Of a stretch of 64,000 nucleotides of DNA, positions 8,237 to 16,759 are shown piece after piece; the stretch's first letter is position 1, and every line of letters starts with the position of its first letter. Below the pieces are notes generated by a model. It saw only the letters and a list, made by a program, of their open reading frames with translations. It was not told the origin of the DNA and ran no database searches. The position numbers and the translations under genes are program-made. The stretch covers positions 1 to 64,000 of the forward strand of contig JADLBH010000025.1 of NCBI GenBank assembly GCA_020847855.1, in the 5' to 3' direction. This stretch comes from Fimbriimonadaceae bacterium (lineage in GTDB: Bacteria > Armatimonadota > Fimbriimonadia > Fimbriimonadales > Fimbriimonadaceae).

Positions 8237-9697
8237 TTAGCCGAGAAGGGCATCGGCTTCGCTTGCATAGGTTTGGAAGGGGTCGGGCATTTCGAGGTAC
8301 CGGCCCCGGTCGAGCGTCACCCCGGACCAATCGAAGAGGTATGCCGACCGCCCCTCGCCCTTGACTACGGATCGAACGAGCTTGCTCCGTCCCAGGGCGC
8401 GCGTGTCGTTGGGCGGATCCACCTGGGCCAAGGCGATGTTCGCCTCGCTCACGATCCTTCGGCAATCTATGGCGTGGAAGAGGGACTTCGCTGGGTCAAT
8501 GTTGTGATACTCCAGGTCCACGGAGTGCAGGGCGGGATCGTCCCAGCCCACCCCCGCATCCTCCCGATAGGCCTCGAGGACGTGCAACTTTGCCACCCAG
8601 TCGAGCCTATCGCCGAGCTGGAGGGGATCGGCCGAGAGTTGGTCCAGCACGGACTCCCACTCCGTCAAGATCCAGTCGGTCTCCTCCGACTCCCCTCGAA
8701 AGCCGAGCGCCAAGCTCAAGAACTCGCGTTGGTAGTCCACGGCACCGATGCTCGTCCCGTCGGCCAGGCACACCGGCCATCGGTACGAACGGTCTCGGCT
8801 CACCTGTCGGAGGGCGACGAGAGGCCGGTCCAGGATCAGCCTCTCGGGGATTCTCCCTTCCTCTGCGAGGCGGAGCACGAGCGAGGTCGTGCCCACCTTG
8901 AGCGCCATCGCATACTCCGACTGGTTGGCCTCGCCGAAGAGCAGGTGAAACCGGTTCATCCCGTCGTGCGAGTAGAAGTGCTCCCACTTCGGGTTGATCA
9001 GGGCCCGGTTGAACCGAACCCGACTCGCAACGGTCTTCAGGATGTGGTCCGCTCGCTGGCTGAGTTGGAACTCGACCGAATCGTCCGGAAGCGCGTGATA
9101 GATTTGACTGACCCAGATGTAATCAATCGGGTTTGCGGAAACCGCTCCGAGGTTGGGCCTTCCCGTGGCCGCGAGGATGTGCCCACCGACCCTGCCTGTC
9201 CCAGCGAAGATCTGGCGCGTCACGAGAAAGCCGATCACGCCAGGGGTCCGGGCTGAGATGAAGTCCTCGTCCATCTTGACGAGGTAGTTCTCGTGACAGC
9301 CGAACGTGTGTCCCCCAAAGTGGTCGATGCTGTTGTTGTACACGTCCACCACGTCCCGAACGCCGAGGTCTTGCAAGGAACGTACGATCAGCCTTTGCCC
9401 GGCGCGATCTTGGGCGACCAAGTCGCGCAAGGATCGGCACTCCGCCGTGGCGTACTCGAGGTGGCTCCCCACGGCGTCAATGTACAAACGCCCCCCGTTC
9501 ATCAAGAAGCCGCCGGACTCGGCAGGCTCAAAGACCTCGTCTCGAGCGAGCAGGTCTATCGCCCCTAGCTTCAGGTCGTGGAAGACGTGGTCCTTGATCG
9601 CTTCCACGGCGCCCTCTGGTGCGCCATAGCCCGGCTGGACCAGGGTGCCGAACTCGGTCTCGATGCCTATGATGCGGTCTGCGGCGCCTCGCGCCAT
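8237..9697 (-). CDS. dop: Pup deamidase/depupylase (Dop) or Pup ligase (PafA) family
   Basis: A 486-residue carboxylate-amine-ligase-like enzyme. IETEFG (residues about 12-17) is the Mg/ATP-binding Glu motif; GGRLYIDAVGSHLEYATAE (about 69-87) carries the catalytic Asp; GCHENYLV, GFLVTRQ, FQLSQRADHI and KVGTTSLVL are conserved family blocks. DWVAKLHVLEAYR and the DPxxxxxxLDW context resemble Dop more than PafA, and there is an insertion before the GGRLYID motif, where Dop has its extra loop. Dop activates Pup by deamidating its C-terminal Gln and removes Pup from proteasome targets. No Pup, proteasome subunit or Mpa gene lies in this window. Dop versus PafA is my judgement from motifs. Confidence 0.85.
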   Translation of the reverse strand: MARGAADRIIGIETEFGTLVQPGYGAPEGAVEAIKDHVFHDLKLGAIDLLARDEVFEPAESGGFLMNGGRLYIDAVGSHLEYATAECRSLRDLVAQDRAGQRLIVRSLQDLGVRDVVDVYNNSIDHFGGHTFGCHENYLVKMDEDFISARTPGVIGFLVTRQIFAGTGRVGGHILAATGRPNLGAVSANPIDYIWVSQIYHALPDDSVEFQLSQRADHILKTVASRVRFNRALINPKWEHFYSHDGMNRFHLLFGEANQSEYAMALKVGTTSLVLRLAEEGRIPERLILDRPLVALRQVSRDRSYRWPVCLADGTSIGAVDYQREFLSLALGFRGESEETDWILTEWESVLDQLSADPLQLGDRLDWVAKLHVLEAYREDAGVGWDDPALHSVDLEYHNIDPAKSLFHAIDCRRIVSEANIALAQVDPPNDTRALGRSKLVRSVVKGEGRSAYLFDWSGVTLDRGRYLEMPDPFQTYASEADALLG

Positions 9698-9702
9698 GCC
9701 TC

Positions 9703-9708
9703 ATTCTA
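9703..9708 (-). promoter_or_regulatory. -10-like hexamer of the dop-like gene
   Basis: TAGAAT on the minus strand, five bases before the ATG at 9697. There is no ribosome-binding site, so the transcript would be nearly leaderless. Confidence 0.5.
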
Positions 9709-9737
9709 GTATGGACCGAGTCCCTAACGCTGGCCTG

Positions 9738-9753
9738 CTTGCACCCTTGCACC
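9738..9753. repeat. Tandem 8-bp direct repeat between dop and hrcA
   Basis: CTTGCACC occurs twice in direct tandem (9738-9745 and 9746-9753) in the short divergent region. The first copy would sit about 16 bases upstream of the hrcA hexamer TAGGCT and could include its -35 element (TTGCAC). No CIRCE inverted repeat is visible here. Confidence 0.6.
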
Positions 9754-9760
9754 AGTACAC

Positions 9761-9766
9761 TAGGCT
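9761..9766 (+). promoter_or_regulatory. -10-like hexamer of hrcA
   Basis: TAGGCT five bases before the GTG start at 9772, with TTGCAC at 9739-9744 as a possible -35. Supports GTG 9772 as start and a short or absent leader. Confidence 0.5.
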
Positions 9767-9771
9767 CACGA

Positions 9772-10785
9772 GTGAGCGAACTCAGCCCACGCAAGAAAAG
9801 AATCCTCGAGGCGGTGGTCGTCGAGTACGTCCAGGCGGGCGAGCCTGTCGCCAGCGACGTGGTCGTGAGGAAGTACGAGCTCGGGGTCCGCGGGGCGACG
9901 GTGCGGAGCGAGATGGCCGAGATCACTGAGCTTGGCCTTCTGGAGAAGCCGTACTCGAGCGCCGGTCGGATCCCAAGCGACAAGGGATACCGCTACTATG
10001 TGGACCAGCTGATCGTGACGAGGCCGCCGACCCACCCCGAGAAGCGGAAGATCGGGGAGGCCACGAGCGAGGAGGACACGCTCAACAACTTCTTGGCGAG
10101 CACGGCCCGCGCCCTCGCCCATATTACACACCTGCTCTCGGTCGCCACCGTGAACCGGAACCGCGAAGCCCGAGTCCGCCACCTGTTGATCACGGGCTTG
10201 AGCCCTGGTCGGTGCCTGCTCGTGATGGTGATGGAGAACGGCCATGTAGAGAACCGCATGGTCGAGACCCCGGTCGAGACCGACCTCACCCACATTGCGG
10301 CCGTGAACGAGGCGCTCGCCAGGGCGTGCAAGGACCGTTCGCTTCGCGAGCTCGCTGTTCTCTCGGTGCCTAAGGGCTTGGACAAGCTCGCGACCGCGGT
10401 CGCATCGGCGACGATCGGGGCCGTGAAGGCCGCAGCCAAAGAACTCCAACAAGGAAAACTGGTGGCCGAAGGACACGAGTTCGTCCTGGCTCAGCCCGAG
10501 TTCATTCGTGAGGAAGAGGCTGCCCGCGAAGTCCTTGACGGGATTGAGGACGAGAATGCGATCCGGGCCTCCCTCGGTCGGACCGGCATCTCGATCGGCT
10601 CGGAGAACCCTGACAAGCGCTTTCGGCGGCTGACTGTGATCCAAGCGCCTTTCAAGGTGGGCGGCCAGGACACCGGAGTGCTGGCCCTGATCGGCCCCAC
10701 CCGGCTCGAGTACGACCGCGCCATCTCGCTCCTCGATTTCACGGCCAAGGCCCTGGGCGCGGCCCTGGACGACCTCACCGCTTAG
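9772..10785 (+). CDS. hrcA: Heat-inducible transcription repressor HrcA
   Basis: A 337-residue protein from GTG 9772. The N-terminal winged helix (LSPRKKRILEAVVVEYV, then SSAGRIPSDKGYRYYVDQL at residues about 58-77) and the C-terminal GVLALIGPTRLEYDRAISLLDF block are typical of HrcA. HrcA binds CIRCE inverted repeats and, with GroEL as co-repressor, represses heat-shock genes; a degenerate CIRCE lies upstream of groES at 49295-49321. Unlike the common hrcA-grpE-dnaK order, no chaperone gene follows. The upstream in-frame codons back to 9739 are probably untranslated. The TAG stop overlaps the stop of the convergent LolA-like gene (TTAG at 10782-10785). Confidence 0.9.
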   Translation: MSELSPRKKRILEAVVVEYVQAGEPVASDVVVRKYELGVRGATVRSEMAEITELGLLEKPYSSAGRIPSDKGYRYYVDQLIVTRPPTHPEKRKIGEATSEEDTLNNFLASTARALAHITHLLSVATVNRNREARVRHLLITGLSPGRCLLVMVMENGHVENRMVETPVETDLTHIAAVNEALARACKDRSLRELAVLSVPKGLDKLATAVASATIGAVKAAAKELQQGKLVAEGHEFVLAQPEFIREEEAAREVLDGIEDENAIRASLGRTGISIGSENPDKRFRRLTVIQAPFKVGGQDTGVLALIGPTRLEYDRAISLLDFTAKALGAALDDLTA

Positions 10786-11504
10786 GAGGCGTCGAAGAGC
10801 GAGGTGGCAAGCCCGGTGTTCACCTTCACGTTCTGGTAGGCGGTCGAGCCTGCGAACTTTCCTTCGGCGTTGTTCACGGACACCTTTCGCGGAACATAGA
10901 TCCCGCCAACCGCCTGGAGATCGGAGTACGTGAACGTGGCCATCAAGTAGCCGCCAAGTTGGGAGTACCACTCGCGCTTGGGGGTGTACTTCCGTTGAGG
11001 ATCCACCCAGACGCGGTTGCGGCTCGTATCGTCGAGCGAGGGAAGGTACGTAAGGTCGAAGACGAGACACCCTTTTAGGTCGCCGCGCGACTCGGTCCTG
11101 ACGAACTTTGCTTGGAACAGTCCCTTGAACAGCGATGGCGTCAAGAGACCGAAGTCCAGCGGGGTCTGGCGCTTTCCGGGCGCCTTGCTCAAGTCCTCCC
11201 GCTGCCGGAGCCCCGTCCTGGGAACGGAAACGAGCCTCTTCGTCCCGTTCACGATGTAGAAGATCTTTGTATCGTCCACGACCGACTCCATCCGCAGCAT
11301 CATCGGCTCTTTGAGCCAAACATTGGACGAGGAGAACCGGTAGGAGACCGAGAAGTCCTGGTTGATCTTCTTCAGCTCGGACTGCTTGGCGCTGAGGACC
11401 TTGGCGGTGAAACTGAGGTCGCGGAGCCCTGGCTGCACATAGTCGGTGATCGAGGGTTCGGCCGCGGGCGCGACCATAGCGGCGAGAGCGAGAACCGGTC
11501 CCAT
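10782..11504 (-). CDS. LolA-like outer-membrane lipoprotein-sorting protein
   Basis: A 240-residue secreted protein starting at ATG 11504, with a short signal peptide (hydrophobic VLALAAMVAPAA). The body is beta-rich with blocks such as EPMMLRMES, VNGTKRLVSVP, VFDLTYLP and RVWVDPQRKYTPKREWY, the pattern of the LolA/LppX half-barrel fold that shields lipoprotein acyl chains in the periplasm. The longer frame upstream (to 11558) lacks signal character and would overlap the promoter region of the divergent gene. Fits a diderm envelope; sequence similarity to true LolA is weak, so the cargo is not known. Confidence 0.65.
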   Translation of the reverse strand: MGPVLALAAMVAPAAEPSITDYVQPGLRDLSFTAKVLSAKQSELKKINQDFSVSYRFSSSNVWLKEPMMLRMESVVDDTKIFYIVNGTKRLVSVPRTGLRQREDLSKAPGKRQTPLDFGLLTPSLFKGLFQAKFVRTESRGDLKGCLVFDLTYLPSLDDTSRNRVWVDPQRKYTPKREWYSQLGGYLMATFTYSDLQAVGGIYVPRKVSVNNAEGKFAGSTAYQNVKVNTGLATSLFDAS

Positions 11505-11587
11505 ATGTAGTGGAGACGTTTCAGATTGCCCGGTGGCACGCCGGGCCCAGGCCATCACGGGCGGCCCCTGCTGTCACAATAGGGACC

Positions 11588-12565
11588 GTGAACCTGGACC
11601 GGCTCGAAGCCCTGATGGGATCCAAGGCGTCCCGCCAGGAGCGGCAGGCACGACTTCGGCCGATGGGGTCCGTCGAGGTGGTCACGGTCGCGTTCGAGGT
11701 CTGTCAACAGAGCGCGATCGTCGCGTTCAAAGCGAGCGCCGGGCCCGTCATCGCCGCGCTTGCCACGTTGCTCTTCGTCGTTGAGGTGGCGGTACCGGTC
11801 GCCTTGTTCACGCCTCGCAACCGACCCGTGGATCCCTTCGCCCCCCTGCTCGCGGTGGGCGCGGCGGGGATCGTGTGCGTGGTCATCGCCGCCTGGGTCT
11901 ACTCTTCCGTCATGGACACGGTCCTGCCGATCGCGGCGCGACACCTGACCGGCGAGGCGCCCCCTGCCAAGAGAGGCTCGTTCGGCACGGCCCTGCTCGG
12001 GTCGTCGCTCCTGCTCGGCCCGTTCTTTGGCGGCCTGTTCTTGATCTTCTTGAGCGACATCGCCTTCGTCGGCAAGCAGGGGGTCCAAGCCTCGATCGGG
12101 GTCTATGGCTTCTTGCTGATCGCTTTCGGTGGGCTTGCTTGGCTGTTCGGATTGCAGGCGCTGAGCCTTTCCCCCGTGGCCGCGCTCGTGGAAGGGGCCG
12201 GGCCCTTCCGCTCCCTCGTGAGGGGCTTTGCCCTAGGGAAGCGAACTCGTGGAAACACCGGGAGCCCCATGACCTTGATGGGCGTGTTCCTCCTGGTGCT
12301 CGCCATCACGGGTCTCTCCGGCGCCCTCCTACTCTATGCCCTCATCCCAGGAGAAGCCCTTGCCGCCACCCCCTTGGGATCGAAGGGCTCGGAGCTTCTC
12401 ACCTTGTCGGTAAGCCTCCTTCCCTTCCTCGCCGCAACCATGGCGGTGCCCCCGCTGTGGGCGAGTTGTGCCGTGGTGACCTACTTTTCTCGCCGAATCG
12501 CGGTGGAAGGCTACGACATCGAGGTCGTCGCACGCGAAATGGGGATGCTCCATGACAAGGGCTAG
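11588..12565 (+). CDS. Polytopic membrane protein, first gene of DUF4129/DUF4350 operon
   Basis: A 325-residue integral membrane protein with about six transmembrane segments (nt about 11730-11800, 11840-11920, 12000-12070, 12105-12165, 12285-12350, 12400-12490). I choose GTG 11588 because the frame before it is not hydrophobic or conserved-looking; CACAAT sits seven bases upstream. A cytosolic N-terminus with RQERQARLRP precedes the first helix. It overlaps the next gene by 14 bases, so translational coupling is likely. I do not recognise the family with certainty; membrane proteins in this position commonly accompany MoxR/DUF58/DUF4129 clusters. Confidence 0.7.
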   Translation: MNLDRLEALMGSKASRQERQARLRPMGSVEVVTVAFEVCQQSAIVAFKASAGPVIAALATLLFVVEVAVPVALFTPRNRPVDPFAPLLAVGAAGIVCVVIAAWVYSSVMDTVLPIAARHLTGEAPPAKRGSFGTALLGSSLLLGPFFGGLFLIFLSDIAFVGKQGVQASIGVYGFLLIAFGGLAWLFGLQALSLSPVAALVEGAGPFRSLVRGFALGKRTRGNTGSPMTLMGVFLLVLAITGLSGALLLYALIPGEALAATPLGSKGSELLTLSVSLLPFLAATMAVPPLWASCAVVTYFSRRIAVEGYDIEVVAREMGMLHDKG

Positions 12566-13349
12566 CCTCGCGCTTCTGTTCTCGCTAGCCGCGGCCCAGT
12601 TGGCTTGTGCGCAGCACGATCCCCCCGAGGAGCTGGTGCCGGGGACCACGCCCTACAAACAGATGGCGGCCGCTCGCGACAGCCTCCGCCAACCGCCTCC
12701 GGGTCCGGACTCGAAAAAGAAGGCGCAAGAGATCCTGAGCGCCAGCAAGTATCGTGACCCGGGCGCGGTGGAGCCCAGGGAGCTGCTCAAGTCCACGAGG
12801 GGCGGGGCCCAGGGGTTCTTCGAGAGGCTCGGGAACGCGATCGGCCGGCTCATCGGCTCCCTTTTCACAACGAGCGGGCCTGGAGGTGTCCTGCCGGTGC
12901 CACCTTGGGCCTGGATGGGCATCGTCGCCATAATGGTCGCTGGCTTTGTCATCGCTTGGCTTCTCGATCGCAAGGGCAAAGCCCGCCTTGCCGCCGACCT
13001 CGTCGAGTCGGGGGAGGAGGGCCTCACTGCGGACGAATGGCTCGACCGGGCCGATATCCTCGAGGGCCAAGGGTTCCACCGAGACGCTTTTCGGTGCCTT
13101 TACGTCGCCTTGCTCGTGAGGCTCTCCGAGTTCGACATCGCCCCGTTCCGCAGGTACGAGACGAATTGGGAGCACGTACGGAGGGCCGAGCAGAGCTCTC
13201 GCTTCCCCAAGATGCTGGACCTCCGAGGCACCACGCGGCACTTTGACGAGTACTGGTACGGGCGCAAGCCCATCAACAAGGATGAGGTCGCGGTCCTCCG
13301 AAACCTCTACATCCGGGCTTATCGGACCTTGGAGGGGAGGGCGGTGTGA
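12552..13349 (+). CDS. DUF4129 domain protein
   Basis: A 265-residue protein: signal peptide (residues 1-20), periplasmic region, one transmembrane segment (nt about 12905-12960, WAWMGIVAIMVAGFVIAWLL), then a cytosolic helical domain. The C-terminal block with GFHRDAFRCLYVALLVRLSE and RHFDEYWYGRKPI, followed by an aromatic/basic tail, is the DUF4129 signature. In many bacteria this domain is encoded with MoxR ATPase, DUF58 and transglutaminase-like proteins. Here it sits between a membrane protein (14-base overlap) and a DUF4350 gene (GTGA overlap), but no MoxR or DUF58 gene follows. Confidence 0.8.
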   Translation: MTRASLALLFSLAAAQLACAQHDPPEELVPGTTPYKQMAAARDSLRQPPPGPDSKKKAQEILSASKYRDPGAVEPRELLKSTRGGAQGFFERLGNAIGRLIGSLFTTSGPGGVLPVPPWAWMGIVAIMVAGFVIAWLLDRKGKARLAADLVESGEEGLTADEWLDRADILEGQGFHRDAFRCLYVALLVRLSEFDIAPFRRYETNWEHVRRAEQSSRFPKMLDLRGTTRHFDEYWYGRKPINKDEVAVLRNLYIRAYRTLEGRAV

Positions 13350-14509
13350 AGGGCCGGACGCCCTTCCTAGTGTGGCTCGTCGTGGCAGGACTGGCGCTGG
13401 TGGCGGCTTCGGTATGGGAGTTCCAAGCCGAGTTCGAGTCACGACCCGTGACCTCGAACCCCGGCCCCAGCGGCACCGAGGGCCTTGCCCAGTTGCTTCG
13501 GCAGAGCGGCTTCCCGGTGCGGATTGAACGTTCTGCCCGCTACAAGGCGAGGCGTGGCGAGGTGGTGGTCGCGATCGCCCCGACCTATAGCAACCCCATG
13601 GCCGAGTTCTTCCAAGCGGTGGAGGAGGGCCAAGGCACGAACGATCCGGACCCTGAACCGTCCAGACTCTTACAAACCTTGGCGCGAGCGGCCAACGGAG
13701 GGGCGACCGTGGTCTACGCCGAGGTCCCAGAGAGCTTGGACGACGCCTACGACTCTGTGAGCACCGCCAATGTCGAGTCCAAGTTCCCGCAGGAGCGAGA
13801 GTTCAAAGTGTCCATGAGCAAGGATGCGGACGACCCTGACGAGAGCTGGGTGGCGAACTCACAACCCTACGACTGGTTCAACCACGATAGGGTCGGCTGG
13901 TGGGTGCAAGTCCGTATCATGGGCAAGGGCCGCGCCGTGATTGTCGCGGACGGGCTCTCCGCGACGAACCGCTATCTGGATGCCTCGGACAACGCGGACT
14001 ACTGGGTCACGATGCTCGCCACCCTGGGTGGACGCGAGAACGGTGTCCTCTTTGTGGACGCCCTGGGCGGCGACGAGAGCACTCCTTCCCTGCTCGCCTC
14101 CCTGGGACCGTGGGCGGTGGCCGCGCAGTGGCACGCGCTGTTTGTCTTCGTCTTGGGAGTGTGGTGGCTCGGCCAGCGCTTCGGGTCGCTGCTGCCGAGC
14201 GTGGTGCGGGACGTCACTTCGAGGGCGACCACGGAGGCACTGGCGACCGTCCTAGCCGCGGGCCGGCAGTACGGCACCGCCGCGCGGATCATCGCGAACA
14301 ACCGCCTGATCGCGATCCGCAGGGCCCAAGGGTTACCGCCCTCGACGACCCCGCAGCACGTCCTGGCCACAGCCCCCACTTCGGTGGCGGAGCCGCTGGC
14401 CCAGGCCCTCGCCCTCCCTGACCGTGCCAAGGCTGCGGCGGCTCTGAGCCTCGTGAAGCAGTTCGACGAGGCCATTGTCGCGACCAATGTTCTGCGTTTC
14501 AGGCAGTAG
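13346..14509 (+). CDS. DUF4350 domain protein
   Basis: A 387-residue membrane protein that starts with GTG overlapping the previous stop (GTGA). A signal-anchor helix (residues about 6-25) is followed by SNPGPSGTEGLAQLLRQSG and a Rossmann-like periplasmic domain typical of DUF4350, with a second transmembrane segment (nt about 14135-14180, WHALFVFVLGVWWLGQRFG) and a cytosolic C-terminal helical region. DUF4350 proteins accompany DUF4129 and MoxR genes and may take part in assembling or regulating an envelope complex; the function is not established. Its TAG stop forms the first three bases of the promoter hexamer of the next gene. Confidence 0.8.
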   Translation: MKGRTPFLVWLVVAGLALVAASVWEFQAEFESRPVTSNPGPSGTEGLAQLLRQSGFPVRIERSARYKARRGEVVVAIAPTYSNPMAEFFQAVEEGQGTNDPDPEPSRLLQTLARAANGGATVVYAEVPESLDDAYDSVSTANVESKFPQEREFKVSMSKDADDPDESWVANSQPYDWFNHDRVGWWVQVRIMGKGRAVIVADGLSATNRYLDASDNADYWVTMLATLGGRENGVLFVDALGGDESTPSLLASLGPWAVAAQWHALFVFVLGVWWLGQRFGSLLPSVVRDVTSRATTEALATVLAAGRQYGTAARIIANNRLIAIRRAQGLPPSTTPQHVLATAPTSVAEPLAQALALPDRAKAAAALSLVKQFDEAIVATNVLRFRQ

Positions 14510-14512
14510 AAT
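14507..14512 (+). promoter_or_regulatory. Leaderless promoter hexamer overlapping a stop codon
   Basis: TAGAAT followed by exactly six bases and ATG 14519. The TAG at 14507-14509 is also the stop of the DUF4350 gene. Confidence 0.55.
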
Positions 14513-14518
14513 CTACCC

Positions 14519-14878
14519 ATGGTTGCAAGATGGGCCTCAATCGTGCTAGCGCCCCTTTGCGTGTGCGCGACCGCGCAGAGCCCGGCTCCGAGCGTGGACA
14601 TGGGCAAGGCACGTTCGGCCTACGAGGCGGCGATGGCGGCCAAGCCCAGCCAGAAGGTCTGTGATGCCTGCATTTGGTGGCACAAGGTGGAGGCGGCGCT
14701 CAATCTTGCGAACAGCTTTATGTACTCCCCCGACCTTGCGCCCAAGGACAAGTATCCAGCCGCCCTCCGGCTCTATCGCGCCGCGCTCAAGCTCGACCCT
14801 TCGCTCCGCGAGGCCGAGGTCGGAGCCGAGACCATCGTCTCCATTTATAAGGGCATGGGCCGCGAAGTTCCGGAGTAG
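14519..14878 (+). CDS. Small secreted protein with TPR-like region
   Basis: A 119-residue protein with a signal peptide (residues 1-19, ending ATAQ). The rest is helical: a motif with two Cys (KVCDACIWWHKVEAALNLANSF) and an LYRAALKLDPSLREAE stretch typical of a tetratricopeptide repeat. Probably a periplasmic or secreted adaptor of unknown partner. It begins 9 bases after the DUF4350 gene and ends 6 bases before the next, but carries its own TANNNT hexamer. Confidence 0.65.
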   Translation: MVARWASIVLAPLCVCATAQSPAPSVDMGKARSAYEAAMAAKPSQKVCDACIWWHKVEAALNLANSFMYSPDLAPKDKYPAALRLYRAALKLDPSLREAEVGAETIVSIYKGMGREVPE

Positions 14879-14884
14879 GCAGGC

Positions 14885-16759
14885 TTGACAGACCAGCGCG
14901 ACCCGACGACCTCGGCCCAGATCGAAAGGTTCTCCCGATACCTGGCGCTCGCGGCGGTGTTTCTCGCGGGACTTCCCACGCTCGTCGGGCTCATCTCGAC
15001 ACCCCCTGGCTCGACCTACCTCGGGCACCAGCTCAACCTGGACGACCAGATGGTCTACGCCGCATGGATGCACCAGGCGATGTCGGGCCGTGTCCTGTTC
15101 GAGAACCTCTTCACCACCGACGCCCAGCCCTCCCTCACTTTCCACCTCTTGTTTCTGCTCATGGGTTGGCTGGCGAAGGTGATCGGCATCGTAGGCTCGA
15201 TGATCCTGACGAGGCTTGTGCTGACCTATGGGTTCGTCCGACTCTTCGGCAAGTTCCTCGTGGAGCTCGGGCTCCCGGTCTTCACGGCCAAGTTCGCGAT
15301 CACGATGGCTTGCTTCGGGGGAGGGGTGGGCTATCTCATGTGGGAGCGCTTTGGCGAGGCGGCACGGCATGCGCCTGCTTGGCTGGCAGCGATCACCGGC
15401 GGGCGCGCCCCAATTGACGTGTGGCAGCCCGAGGCCTTCGTCTATCCCTCGATGCTCACGAACGCGCTCTTCATGGCATCGCTTTGCTTGATCGTGGTCG
15501 TGCTCCGGCAGGTATGGCGGGCCCGCGAGTCGTGGTCGGCGGTGCCGCTGGGGGCGATCGCCTACTGCGCCCTCATGAACATCCACAGCTACGATGCGCT
15601 GTTGTTGTTCATGGTGGTGGCGGTGTGGCTTGCGGGACTCCTCGCCGCCAAGCAGGCGACGCTTGCTTGGTTTGCGCGGATCGCGGTGATCGGACTGGGG
15701 GCCGTTCCGGCTGCGGGCTGGTTTCTTTACGTGTTGGCCCGCGACCCCGTCTTCCAGGCGCGAGCGGCCACTCCGACCTTCTCGCCCAGCTTCGCGCAGG
15801 TCGCGCTGGGCCTGCTCCCCTCCATCGTCCTAGCGGTCGTGAGCCTCTTAGTCACCAAGACTGGCAAGGGACGGATCGCGGGAGTGATCAGCGTGGTTCT
15901 GATGGTGGTCCTCTGGGTCGCGCTTCCTGGCGGGACCGAGGCGATGCAGCTCGATCCTGTGACCTGGGCCGTCTTCTTCGCGGCGGTGGTGGGAACGGTC
16001 GTGCTCGCCGTCGGGCAAGACCCCGCGAAGACGATGCTGCTCTCGTGGGCCCTGGTGGCAATGGTGGCTCTCTACTTCCCCGCCATGTTCCAGCGGAAGC
16101 TCTCCATGGGCCTCATCGTGCCCTGGGCGACCTTGGCCGCGTTCGGACTGGCCTCGGTCATCGAGCGCGTGGATCGTAGCGCACGGAACATGGTGGCCGC
16201 GCTCGGTCTCGTCGTGGCCTGCGCCTCTTCCATCCTTTGGCTCCAGCGCGAGATCTCCTTCCTTCGCGACGACGTGTCGAGAACGTCGGTACACTCGGTG
16301 TACTACTCGCGGGATGCCACGCGCATCCTCGCCAGGCTCTCCGCTGTCCCTGGAAGAAAGGTGGTGCTCGCGATGCCGGGGGTCGCCAACGCCGACGGCC
16401 CTGCGGACTTTGGACGGCCCATCATCACGGATCTGAACCCAGTGCTCTCCGGGATGGCGGGGGCGACCACCTTCGCGGGCCACTGGAGCGAGACCCCTCA
16501 CTACTCAAAGCGAAGGAACCGTTTGACCGCCTTCTTCCTCGCGCAAACCCCGGTCCAGGACCAAGAGGCGCTCCTTGCCGAGACTGGCGCCGACTACATC
16601 GTGCAGCCCAACCCGGATGCATTCCGGAGCGTGGAGAGCAAGGATGGGGCGAGCCTGCTCGCCGATCTCAGCCGGTTCGGCACCAAGGTCTACGATGGGA
16701 GCCAGCTGTGGCTCATCCAAGTCCGGCAGCCGCCGACCCCGGCTCGGCAGGCGGAGTGA
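14885..16759 (+). CDS. Polytopic membrane protein, possible GT-C-type glycosyltransferase
   Basis: A 624-residue integral membrane protein with roughly 11-12 hydrophobic helices and a C-terminal soluble domain (nt about 16300-16750). A first extracytoplasmic loop contains LDDQMVYAAWMHQAMSGRVLFENLF, where the Asp-Asp pair resembles the acidic motif of GT-C fold enzymes (ArnT/PMT type) that use lipid-linked sugars; this is suggestive only. The start is TTG 14885, six bases after the previous stop, without a clear ribosome site; a later start is possible. Its last 47 bases overlap the convergent VanW gene. Confidence 0.65.
   Translation: MTDQRDPTTSAQIERFSRYLALAAVFLAGLPTLVGLISTPPGSTYLGHQLNLDDQMVYAAWMHQAMSGRVLFENLFTTDAQPSLTFHLLFLLMGWLAKVIGIVGSMILTRLVLTYGFVRLFGKFLVELGLPVFTAKFAITMACFGGGVGYLMWERFGEAARHAPAWLAAITGGRAPIDVWQPEAFVYPSMLTNALFMASLCLIVVVLRQVWRARESWSAVPLGAIAYCALMNIHSYDALLLFMVVAVWLAGLLAAKQATLAWFARIAVIGLGAVPAAGWFLYVLARDPVFQARAATPTFSPSFAQVALGLLPSIVLAVVSLLVTKTGKGRIAGVISVVLMVVLWVALPGGTEAMQLDPVTWAVFFAAVVGTVVLAVGQDPAKTMLLSWALVAMVALYFPAMFQRKLSMGLIVPWATLAAFGLASVIERVDRSARNMVAALGLVVACASSILWLQREISFLRDDVSRTSVHSVYYSRDATRILARLSAVPGRKVVLAMPGVANADGPADFGRPIITDLNPVLSGMAGATTFAGHWSETPHYSKRRNRLTAFFLAQTPVQDQEALLAETGADYIVQPNPDAFRSVESKDGASLLADLSRFGTKVYDGSQLWLIQVRQPPTPARQAE

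Noticed and set aside
9766-11319. 517-codon minus-strand frame across hrcA
   Set aside because: Antisense of hrcA and antisense of part of nothing else recognisable; composition is that of a shadow frame.
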